Positions 1-9,316 of a stretch of DNA of 64,000 nucleotides are shown piece by piece. Origin of the DNA: Calliopum simillimum (lineage: Eukaryota > Arthropoda > Insecta > Diptera > Lauxaniidae); NCBI GenBank assembly GCA_951812925.1, contig OX638368.1, forward strand, positions 80,396,909 through 80,460,908. Reading direction: 5' to 3'. The translations under genes and the position numbers were made by a program. The notes under the pieces are model-generated. The model searched no databases, was not told the origin of the DNA, and was given only the letters and a program-made list of their open reading frames with translations. Position 1 is the stretch's first letter; every line of letters starts with the position of its first letter.

Positions 1-2
1 AA

Positions 3-326
3 CGTCAGCAAATGTCAATTCAACTAAACTCTGACATCGAAAAAATAATCAACTGGTGTACCGCAAATCGAGTTGAATTTAATGCGTCAAAAACGCATTG
101 TTGTCTACTTTTCCTTAAGTGGGATCTAAACCTACCCAAACTTAAAATGAAAGGATTAGATATTAAAGAATCAAAAATGACTATGCTTGGCATGAACATC
201 AGCGCTGATTTACGTTGGAATCAACAAATAATGGATGCTGCGAAAGGTGGTGCAAGTTGTCTTGGATTTCTTAATAGATGTAAATTGTTTTTCTCTGCTT
301 CTGACTTATCAACGATTTACAGTTAG
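3..326 (+). pseudogene. LINE reverse transcriptase fragment (post-catalytic part)
   Basis: An open frame enters from the left edge and ends at a stop near 324. It reads like the stretch just after the catalytic FADD box of Jockey/I-type non-LTR reverse transcriptases: a helix of the LNSDIEKIINWCTANRVEFN type, then the NASKTHCCLL thumb motif, then a MLGMNISADLRWNQQI block. The catalytic domain lies outside the window. The coding match stops at about 326; the C-terminal continuation seems to reappear at 2887-3256 beyond an inserted element. It is a dead copy. The clade is not resolved. Confidence 0.75.
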
Positions 327-460
327 TTTATATTTTAAGTTATTTATTTTAGTATTTAAAATTATAAGGCGTTCCTTTTAGCTGTATCAATTTAATGAAT
401 TCTGCATTTTAAATATATTTTACGTAAATTAACTGAATTTAATATCATATGATGTACTAA
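327..460. other. AT-rich spacer, nothing recognised
   Basis: These bases lie between the end of the RT homology and the left terminus of the TIR element. They do not translate into the expected continuation of the LINE, so part of the LINE has been deleted or replaced here. Confidence 0.5.
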
Positions 461-1012
461 TAGGGCTATTCCGGCTAAGACAGCAGAAAGTCTTCCGGAA
501 TACATGCCAGAATTACTTCTAAGATGTTTTAAGACTCCCGAAGACATTCGGTATTCTGGCGCAGAAATCTTTTAAAAAAAGCTCATAAATTCACCACACA
601 AAAGCTTTAGTGGTGAATTTGTCAAATTGTGCAAAATAACATCTTTTTATAATTTTTAAACTACGAAAATGTCAAAATTTTATGTTCTGATTCTAGACTT
701 TTGACAGATAGAAAGGCAAAATGCCGGGTTTCATTTTTTTATTTTGACAACTTGCCATAACCATTGTTATTGAATCATGCAAAATAAGTTCTTCTTGCGC
801 GCCGCCATATAATATTGTGCAGAAATTGTTGCTACATGTTTTCAAATATCAAACCAAAATAATTATAATTTTGTTTTTCACTTTTTCATTATCACTCACA
901 CAAATAAAAATTTAACAACTGCCAAACCTTAGGCAACAATTTTACTTTAAAAACTGTTGTTGTTTTTTTTTTATTTTTTTTTTTTTGCCCAAATAGGGCT
1001 CTGAAAATTAAT

Positions 1013-1925
1013 TACAACAACAGAAAGTTCTGGTCAAATCTACTTTCGGAGATATAGCCATCGGAAGATCGGGATATAGCTTTTATGAAAACCGGTAAAA
1101 TTCAGAATCTCTTGATGGATTTTTATAATATTGGTGTCATATGAAAGGTATTTTAGCTGGCTATAAAACCGTTATGCAAAAGTTTTAAATGGTTTTCGAG
1201 ATATGGCGAATTTTCGAAAATTTTTACCAGTTTTTTTGTTTTTAGAGTAATTTAAAAAGCTACAATACTGATCACAAAATTTTTGAAGTCTGGCTCGTAG
1301 TTTTCGAGATATTACGATATTTCTGAAATTTGGGCTGATTTTTTTTTCCCACAGAAATTTTGCATAAGAGTAGGGTAAGTGGGCGCTGCTCAGGATTTAA
1401 AACTCCCTAACATCCAATAGCGGCTTAGCGGCGGTCTTCGGCCGCGGATCAGTCCATAATATATCCAACACCTAGTTTGCTAGCGAAATTCCAAGTTTCC
1501 GTTGTTGTTGTTCATGAAAATTTCATTGGCTTACTTTTTTGTTTTCCTATAAAAAATGTGCTGATGAAGGAAATGAGGTATAAATTGCATATCAAATCAA
1601 ATGAAATTGATTAGGATTCCATAATTTGTTACAAAAGCTATAGGTTAATCAGATATTTTTTGGAAAAATAGTGCTTTAAAAATAAAAAACTGGTCAAAAT
1701 TTTTGAAAATACGCCATATCTCGAAAATGTTGACTCGGATTTAAAATTTTTGTACAACGATTTTGTTAGTTAAATACCCTTCATATTATACCAATATTAT
1801 TAAAATCCAACCAGGGGTTCCGAACTTATACCAGTTTTTATTAAAGCTATATCCCGATCTTTCTATGGCTATATCTCCGAAAGTAGATCCGACCAGACAT
1901 TTTTGATTACATATTATTTTTTAAA
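1013..1925. repeat. Inverted repeat pair inside the TIR element
   Basis: The sequence around 1021-1200 (CTACTTTCGGAGATATAGCC, then a long imperfect stretch) is found inverted at about 1755-1900. The same core is present in both arms of the hairpin element near 37290-37440 and 37580-37700, and as a fragment near 39465-39510. It is therefore a dispersed repeat that appears mostly as inverted pairs. Confidence 0.7.
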
Positions 1926-1979
1926 ATTAAAAGCTTCATAAGCAAAATCAGGTTTAAAAAAAATATTAACAGTTGATAA

Positions 1980-2595
1980 CACTATGCAACAAATGAGTAA
2001 AAATTTCCCCAGGGAATGCCATTATTCTGCTGATTCCGAAAATCGCATTATTTTTTTTTATTTCGTGTCGTTTTCGAGATATCGGTCATTTTCGGTTTTT
2101 GGACCAAAAAAAAAAGATAGTTCCATTTAAATACAAATATCTCAAGAACCAATATTTGTATTCAAACGTATTATATGTCACATTAAAGGTAATTAAATTA
2201 CCTTCAAATGATATTCACATCACTTTTTGGTTGGTTTGTTAGTTTCGGCAAAATAAATTGATTTCTACAAAAACATTTTTTTTTTTTCGAAAAAAGTAAC
2301 AAAAAATCAAAATCAACTGCAGATTTATACAAGAAGAAGTGAATATTATTTGTAGGTAATTTAATTACCTTTAATATGACATACAATACATTTGAATACA
2401 AACATTAGTTCTTGAGATATTTGTATTTAAATGGAACTATCTTTTTTTTTTTGCTCCGAAAACCGAAAATGACCGATATCTCGAAAACGACACGAAATAA
2501 AAAAAAAAAAATAATGCGATTTTCAGAATCAGCAGCCCATTCTACATATGAAATGGATAGTGGCATTCACTGGGAGATTTGGCTGTTGCATAGTG
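1980..2595. mobile_element. Foldback element with CACTATGCAACA termini, copy 1
   Basis: CACTATGCAACA at 1980-1991 is matched by TGTTGCATAGTG at 2584-2595. Both ends are flanked by TAA (1977-1979, 2596-2598). The two arms are complementary over about 200 bp each and contain the block CGTTTTCGAGATATCGGTCA. The open frames called in this stretch are reading through the hairpin, not genes. A second copy is at 56561-57650. Termini beginning CACTA with 3-bp duplications recall CACTA-type elements, while a TWA target also fits PIF/Harbinger; I cannot decide between them. Confidence 0.8.
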
Positions 2596-2886
2596 TAATC
2601 TAACATTAAGCCCAGCTGTTTTATGATAAAAAATTATAAACAAGCAATAAAATAAAATTTTTCTTAATCCTTCACTTTTCACATAATAAAAACCTGACAG
2701 AAAGCAACTAATAGCTTTAAGATCGCTCTAAGAACTCCTACGTAGCAGGTATTAAAAGTCGTATTCATAAAGACGGAAAAAGAGCTTTCTAAATGCTACC
2801 AAAAACATCTTCGTTACTACTTTCGTAGCAGTGAAGACTGTGGTGAGCTGTTTGGCAGCTCTAATACTGTCGCCAGAATAGCCCTA

Positions 2887-3256
2887 TAAGTCTCATTGTA
2901 CAACTATTTGGTGATTAATAAACATAACATAAACATAGCATCCCTCCAGTAACTCAATTCAACCGTAACACGCGTTCATCCGCTAACCTTTACACCCTAA
3001 AGTCTGCTTTCGGGCGCACAGTAACATTTAGAAGATACTTCCTGGAATGATTTGCCATCATAAGTATTCCCTTCAACCTATAATTTACAGAAATTTAAAA
3101 TTAACGCGCATCGTCACCTCTCACTTTTTCCTCTCCAACCAAATCTCTAACTATCCTCCTCACCTTTTTCCTTCTCTCCTTCACTGGGTTTATAACCTTA
3201 AAGGACTAAGTCCTAAGTGTTGACGAACATTTAAAAAAAAAAAAAAACAAAAAAAA
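2887..3256 (+). pseudogene. 3' end of the interrupted LINE, with poly-A
   Basis: After the TIR element the sequence around 2940-3080 gives a broken frame resembling the C-terminal tail of Jockey-type ORF2 (the SAFGRTVTFRRYFLE segment, comparable with the usual FGRTVxFRxxF...WNxLP end), followed by a pyrimidine-rich 3' region and an A-rich tail at about 3231-3256. With the fragment at 3-326 this makes one 5'-truncated LINE copy, split by a later insertion. The join is inferred, because sequence between the two pieces is missing. Confidence 0.55.
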
Positions 3257-3273
3257 GCAAAATCACCATAAAT

Positions 3274-4967
3274 ATGAATCGACCCAAAATAAGTCAGAAA
3301 AGTTATGTAAAATTTTATGATATCACGCTTTGTTTTCGAAAAATCGAGTTTAAAAGTTTTAAGGAATCAAGTCAAGTTGTCAATTTTTTAAGTGGTAAAA
3401 GGAGTTTTGATGTTGTTATTGTTGCTAATGGTGGTGGTGACGTTGTTGTTGGTTTCGTTGGTATTGTTGTTGTTTGTGTTGATGTTTTGAAAATTATTCA
3501 GTACCTATTCTTACACTCTTTAATCCACGATATCTTCAAAACAAAGCCTCCTAAGTGAAAAGTAATTGAAACCACGCAGATTACGGAACAGGCCGGAGAT
3601 ATTGTAAAATTTTATTTGATTTTTTTCGACTGATTTCGGGTCGTTTGATTTGAGAATATTGTCAAATCTATTTTCCCCTGAAATTTCTTCAGTTTTTCGT
3701 ATTCTTTAAACTTCGATATGTGGAAAACGAAGCGAGTTATCGCAATTTCAAAATTAAAACAATTGTATATACGAGTCAAAAGAAACAGGCCTAATGCTCA
3801 CTGAACGCATCTGAACAGGCAAATAAATTATCGATTCGATTGAAACCACCCACCACTAAATGATATACTTCCAAAAATTTTAACGACATGCAGCCTTGGC
3901 TAAAAGTATAAAGCACCCAAAACAGTGCTTTTTCTAATTGAGAAATGAATAAATGCTTATCATAAATACGATGCCGTTTTCATTAACCATTACATAAAAC
4001 AACAAAGGGCATTTTCTAAGATCATAAAACAAATGGTGACCAAAAACAAAAGGCTCGGTTTTTTTACTTTTTAATGGTCAATGTTTTTTAATTTTTTTTC
4101 TGTAATCCAAGGAGTAAAAAAGCTTTTATTTCTGTTTTAGTCAAAAATTTGACAACTAATTGATTTTACAATGCCAAAAATAAGCGATACTTTTATTTAT
4201 CCAAATCTGATACATTCGTTAAGTTGTCACATACATTTTTCATTCGCCGGATTTTGGCATTTGCGGCGAACGAATTTTAGCCGACTCGGCAGCCATGCTT
4301 CTTCGTTTTCACATTCGCTTGATTTTGACATTTGAAGTGAGGTTGTGTTTGCGTTTTTACTTAGGCAAATTAACACATTCGTTAACCATGCTATGAAAAA
4401 TTTAGTCGAGTCGGTTCGTTGACGAGTCGGCAAAATTTTGAACGGTGCTAGGGTCCTTAATTGGGAAAACATTTTTTGAGCGAATGCTTCGATTTCCGTG
4501 GTTTCTCGATTTAACAATGTTTTTATAATTCGACTCAAAATACGAAAAAATTATGTACAATTTTTTAGTATCTCACTTTGATTCTGTGTTATCAATGCTT
4601 AAACTATACGAGAATATTGAAGAAATTTCAAGAAAAGTTAGATTTGACTATGGTCTCATATAAAACGACATAAAGTAAGACAAAACAAATTTAATAAAGT
4701 TTTTCGATATCTCACATTGTTTTGAAGATATCGAGGATTAAAGAGTGTGAATAATTTGTCAAAACACCAACACAAACAACAACAATACCAACGAAACCAA
4801 CAACATCATCACCACCAATAGCAACAATATCAACAACATCAAAACTCCTTTTACCGTTTAAAAAATTGACAGCTAGACTTGATTCCTTAAAACTTTTAAT
4901 CTCGAAAACGATGCACGATATCGAAAAATTTTACATAACTTTTCTGACTTATTTTGGGTCGATTCAT
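3274..4967. mobile_element. Long foldback element with GTT-rich arms
   Basis: The arm starting ATGAATCGACCCAAAATAAG at 3274 is found inverted, ending at about 4967. The pairing covers roughly 290 bp per arm with scattered mismatches, and weaker pairing continues inward (3600-3720 against 4530-4690). Each arm contains a trinucleotide-rich block, GTTGTT on the left and AACAAC on the right. The centre (3830-4500) is unpaired and has no recognisable gene. No clean terminal duplication was found. Frames at 3274-3558 and 4866-5117 are translations of the two arms and are not genes. Confidence 0.7.
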
Positions 4968-5409
4968 AAAAAAACATCAAATCCAGGTGCTACGGAAATC
5001 GAAGTTGTAAACTTTTTGAACGTTTGCGTGCAAACTTGCGCAGTTAATTATGCATATTTTTGGACCTTTATTTTGATTGTTGCATTTTTTCCGCACGTTT
5101 CTAAAAAAAAAAAGTGAAATCGTATTAATTAATTTCTAAAAGAATTCTACATTTAAAATGCATGTATGGTCCGCCATATTTAAAGATGAAAAGAATTCTG
5201 CCACTGTAGGAAACAAAATATTTTCGTTGCCTTTTAAACAAACGCCAAATGTATATGTAAATTAACTAAAAGTTGGAGAAAGAAATATTAGGGAAAAAAC
5301 AAAGAAATTTGAATTTTTGCATGCGCTGTGTTTCTCTTGTAGCTGTGATTCTCGTCTAATCTATGCTAAAAGTTAAATAAAGTATGCTTGCAGAATTCTA
5401 AAAGATGTC

Positions 5410-5488
5410 GGCAAAGCGTCTGATGAGGAATTGACTTATTATAGTCAATTTTGACCTGTGGTGGGTCCCGAAACTAGTAACGCAAACC
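5410..5488 (+). ncRNA. Type I hammerhead ribozyme, array copy 1
   Basis: All conserved core elements appear in order. Stem I is GCGT (5416-5419) with ACGC (5480-5483), extended past an AAA/AAA internal loop by GG/CC (5410-5411, 5487-5488). The core CTGATGA is at 5420-5426. Helix II begins GG (5427-5428) and closes with CC (5468-5469). GAA is at 5470-5472. A two-pair helix III, AC/GT in the palindrome ACTAGT (5473-5478), is followed by the cleavable A5479. Inside helix II two perfect hairpins (AATTGAC/GTCAATT and GACC/GGTC) form a three-way junction, which is unusual. Predicted cleavage is between 5479 and 5480. A helix III this short usually works as a dimer. Confidence 0.82.
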
Positions 5489-5923
5489 AGCCTTCCGATA
5501 CATTTTTTTGCTTTTTTATTTATGTGTATTTTTGCCTTGTTTTTTGTGTTTTTATTGTTGTTTTACTCAAAAACACTGAACAGTAAGCTCCAACCATCAA
5601 TGTATTTTCATTGTTGGTAGCTAATAATGTAAATCATCATCTGTTCCAAAACCAAAAAATTTAGAAAATCTCAGAGAGCCAACTGATACACATACGAATG
5701 CGCTTGCTACTTCGTTTTGTCTCGGCAAAAAACCTTGCAAACGAAGCGCTATGCAAAAATAGTATAATATCAATGACTCACAACGGCTTGGCAATGCATA
5801 TAGAGGGAAAAAACAAAGAAATTTGAATTTTTGCATGCGCTGTGTTTCTCTTGTAGCTGTGATTCTCGTCTAATCTATGCTAAAAGTTAAATAAAGTATG
5901 CTTGCAGAATTCTAAAAGATGTC

Positions 5924-6002
5924 GGCAAAGCGTCTGATGAGGAATTGACTTATTATAGTCAATTTTGACCTGTGGTGGGTCCCGAAACTAGTAACGCAAA
6001 CC
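5924..6002 (+). ncRNA. Type I hammerhead ribozyme, array copy 2
   Basis: Exact repeat of the copy-1 ribozyme, 514 bp downstream. CTGATGA is at 5934-5940, GAA begins at 5984, and predicted cleavage is after A5993. Cutting at copies 1 and 2 would release a 514-nt RNA monomer. Confidence 0.82.
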
Positions 6003-6437
6003 AGCCTTCCGATACATTTTTTTGCTTTTTTATTTATGTGTATTTTTGCCTTGTTTTTTGTGTTTTTATTGTTGTTTTACTCAAAAACACTGAACAGTAA
6101 GCTCCAACCATCAATGTATTTTCATTGTTGGTAGCTAATAATGTAAATCATCATCTGTTCCAAAACCAAAAAATTTAGAAAATCTCAGAGAGCCAACTGA
6201 TACACATACGAATGCGCTTGCTACTTCGTTTTGTCTCGGCAAAAAACCTTGCAAACGAAGCGCTATGCAAAAATAGTATAATATCAATGACTCACAACGG
6301 CTTGGCAATGCATATAGAGGGAAAAAACAAAGAAATTTGAATTTTTGCATGCGCTGTGTTTCTCTTGTAGCTGTGATTCTCGTCTAATCTATGCTAAAAG
6401 TTAAATAAAGTATGCTTGCAGAATTCTAAAAGATGTC

Positions 6438-6516
6438 GGCAAAGCGTCTGATGAGGAATTGACTTATTATAGTCAATTTTGACCTGTGGTGGGTCCCGAA
6501 ACTAGTAACGCAAACC
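6438..6516 (+). ncRNA. Type I hammerhead ribozyme, array copy 3
   Basis: Third exact copy, in the partial last unit. CTGATGA is at 6448-6454 and predicted cleavage is after A6507. The unit is truncated only downstream of the ribozyme, so all three ribozymes are complete. Confidence 0.82.
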
Positions 6517-6656
6517 AGCCTTCCGATACATTTTTTTGCTTTTTTATTTATGTGTATTTTTGCCTTGTTTTTTGTGTTTTTATTGTTGTTTTACTCAAAA
6601 ACACTGAACAGTAAGCTCCAACCATCAATGTATTTTCATTGTTGGTAGCTAATAAT

Positions 6657-7428
6657 ATTAGGTTTCAATTTCAGTTGAGTTTTAGAATTTGTTGTGACTT
6701 TCAAAACGAAAGTCTGTCGAAAGTAAACAAGAGTGAAGCCAACATCTCATCATTCAAAATAAAAGGACATTTTTTGGTTTCAGGTTAAAATCTAAAAAAT
6801 TCTGCACTTCACAGGGCATAATTTTTAGTCGAGAAGTGAAAACGCTATTAGTAATCATAAACAATTTTTACTGTGTCCTTAAAATTGGGAAAAATCAATA
6901 AAAAACGAACCAATCACGAACACTTTGCTTTCCTTTGGGAAATCTAGAGCAAAATTTTTTGATCTCAGATTAATTTTTTCAAATCTACATTTTTTTTTTT
7001 CGGATTTCATTTGCTCGTACGCACACTATTGAAAAGATGTAGTGCCAGTGGCAGCATTATCCCAAGAGGAAAAATTTCTAGCGCTTCTGATCCAAGCACT
7101 TCAAAAGTGCTTGTCCCCATAGAAATTTAGAAGCACTTTCACAATGATTTGTTATAAGGCTTTAGTAAGGCACGGTGGTTTTTAAAAAATTTTAACTTTT
7201 TGAAATACCACCCGCGATTTTTTTCAGGGATAATGTTGGGGGACCCTTCTAGTATCTAAGTCCGCAAACCGCGAAATCGAACGTCCATCAGTTTTTTTTT
7301 TCGACCTTTTAGTTTTTTTAACGATTTTTGAGTATGTCTCGGTGTGTATATACATATTATGTACACATATATATGTATATACGTACATATATATACTTGT
7401 ATATGTATATATGTGTAATATATATATA
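6657..7428. other. Unassigned AT-rich stretch ending in a TA/CA microsatellite
   Basis: No coding similarity or terminal repeats were recognised in 6657-7340. From about 7345 to 7428 there is a run of ATATGTAT/ACATATAT type simple repeat that forms the left border of the next hairpin element. Frames on the minus strand here (7224-7510) read through the microsatellite. Confidence 0.6.
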
Positions 7429-9273
7429 TTAGAGCGCCCACAAGATGTATGAAATGTGCAAAGTTGTGAATTTGTTTGCTCCCCGTCCATTTCCTGAAAT
7501 TAGAGGTCAAAAAAATAAGATCTCAAAAAAAAATTTGGAATCGATAGTGGAAAAAACCCAGCCGGTTTTCGATCAAAGGTCGAAAAATTGACTAAAAAAA
7601 GGGAAGTCGCTTTGACTGCCCGTTACATCAAAACTGTTCATTTTTTCATAATATTTTCAAGACAACTTTTGTAGAGCATGATTAGGTCAACATTATCTTC
7701 TTAGAAAGTTTTGGTCCAAAAATTAAACTTGTTGCTGTTTCGGTACAAAAATTTAAATTTTTTAGGAAAATGTTCATGTCTTTTTTGCTATAAATTGGTT
7801 TTTTGTAATTTTTAAAGGGCGGAATATTTGTTATGGAATTCTTACGTTAAAGGGAATTAAATGTTAATTAATTTAAAAAGAAAAATTTTACAAAAATATT
7901 AAATTTTAAGGTATGGAGCCGGTCTCAAAGTTAGGAAAAAAATTAAGTATTTTAATTTTTTTTTTTAATCGCTTTTTTATTGGATGCAAGAAAATGTATT
8001 GCTCGTTGTTATTAAATGCATCATTTAGAACAGCTTTTTGCCTTCAAAATGAGCTATAAAATGGGCTTGTGCGACATCTTTTCAAAAAGTTATGATCATT
8101 TTAAAATGACATCATGAAAGTTAAAAATCATGTATGGATTTTCTATAGCAATTGCCATATTACTTTATCTTTTATAATGTTATTTTAAAATGGTCATAAC
8201 TTTTTAAAGACAAATCATACAAGACTATTCTATAACTCATTTTGAAGAAGAAGAACAGTACTAAATGACGCATTTAATACAAAAGACCAAAACGATTTTG
8301 TGCGTGTTCTACACAACCTGCAAAATCGTGTTTTTTGAACATTAGGGGTGAGATATCTCACAAACCATAAGTGATGCAGCAATTTTGCGTCCAATTTCGA
8401 ATTCAGCATTAATAACTACATCTAAAATGACTATTTTGGTTTTGATTTGTAGTCGTTTTTTTTTAAATACCGTTTTTCGACCTAATTTTAAAAACCATGC
8501 CATAAACCGATTTTGAAAACTTTTTTTTCTTATTCAGTAAATGCTCAGGTGCAATTTCACAGCTTTGTGCAGTTCTCGACAACTTGATTGAAATTTTTTC
8601 CTGAACTGCGTGCACGAATTTGGAAATTTTCGATTATCTCTACTGGAACAGCCCAAAAACGCACTAAAACGAAAATAAATGCTATTTTCGAGTTTAGCAA
8701 TCCCAAATTAGTTTAAGAAATATGACTACTGAAATGGTTTCTTACCAGATTAAAAATTAAGAAGAAAAAATAAAAATTTTTTTAATTTTGAAAGGGCTCC
8801 ATTTCTTAAAAACTAAAATTTTTTAGTAATTTTTCTTTTAGATTCATCAACATTTAATTCCCTACAATATAGAAATTCCAGAACAAATATTCCACCCTTC
8901 AAAAACTACAAAAAACCAATTTATAGAAAAAAAGTCATGAAAATTTTCTTAAAAAATTTAAGTTTTTGTACCGAAACAACAACAAATTTAATTTTTGGAC
9001 CAAAATTTTTTAAGAAGATAATGTAGACCAAGTCATGCTCTACGAAAGTTGTCTTGAAAATATTATGAAAAAATTAACAGTTTTGAAGTAACGGGCAGTC
9101 AAAGCGACTTCTCTTTTTTTAGTCAATTTTTCGACCTATGATCGAAAACCGGCTGGGTTTTTTCCACTACCGATTCCAAATTTTTTTTTGAGATCTTATT
9201 TTTTTGACCTTTAATTTCAGGAAATGGACGGGGAGCAAACAAAATCAGAATTTCGCACATATGGGCGCTCTAA
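7429..9273. mobile_element. Large hairpin element (TTAGAGCGCCC termini)
   Basis: TTAGAGCGCCC at 7429 faces GGGCGCTCTAA ending at 9273. The arms pair for hundreds of bases: GGAAATGGACGGGGAGCAAA on the right (9220) corresponds to the complementary run at about 7475-7495, and the pairing continues through the AACCGGCTGGGTTTTTTCCA block. A second, inner inverted pair lies at about 7980-8110 and 8150-8330. There is no transposase. It sits between two TA-rich microsatellites, a common landing site for such elements. Confidence 0.75.
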
Positions 9274-9316
9274 TATATATGGATATATATATACATACAT
9301 ACGTACATACATATAG

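Larger units (their letters stand above)
461..2886. mobile_element. TIR element (TAGGGCTATTCYGGC termini) with TAA target duplication
   Basis: The left end TAGGGCTATTCCGGC at 461-475 is matched in reverse by GCCAGAATAGCCCTA at 2872-2886. TAA lies immediately outside both ends (458-460, 2887-2889), giving a 3-bp TWA-type duplication as seen in PIF/Harbinger-like elements. No transposase frame is visible, so it is non-autonomous. The interior holds an inverted repeat pair (about 1013-1260 against 1690-1925) and a complete smaller foldback at 1980-2595. The reverse complement of its left end recurs at 58265-58435, showing a repeat family. Superfamily assignment is inference. Confidence 0.75.
5290..6656 (+). 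repeat. Tandem array of a 514-bp unit carrying hammerhead ribozymes
   Basis: GGGAAAAAACAAAGAAATTT recurs at 5291, 5805 and 6319, an exact 514-bp period. Copies 1 and 2 look identical throughout; copy 3 stops at 6656 inside the unit (CTAATAAT then divergence). No gene is encoded: identical 71-codon minus-strand frames in copies 1 and 2 merely follow the repeat. Every copy contains the hammerhead core described separately. Such arrays are known for ribozyme-bearing satellites (cave-cricket pDo500, schistosome and newt satellites) and for retrozymes and Penelope-like element ends. The unit resembles none that I recognise in sequence. Confidence 0.92.

Noticed and set aside
3274..3558. 94-codon plus-strand frame with Val/Gly-rich middle
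   Set aside because: Translation of a GTT-rich arm of a foldback element; the mirror arm gives an equivalent artefact at 4866-5117.
5621..6350. Two identical 71-codon minus-strand frames in the tandem array
   Set aside because: They are copies of the same repeat text, have no recognisable motif, and lie opposite the ribozyme strand.
7345..7428. TA/CA microsatellite as a regulatory or origin element
   Set aside because: Simple repeat that flanks a foldback insertion; nothing supports a function.
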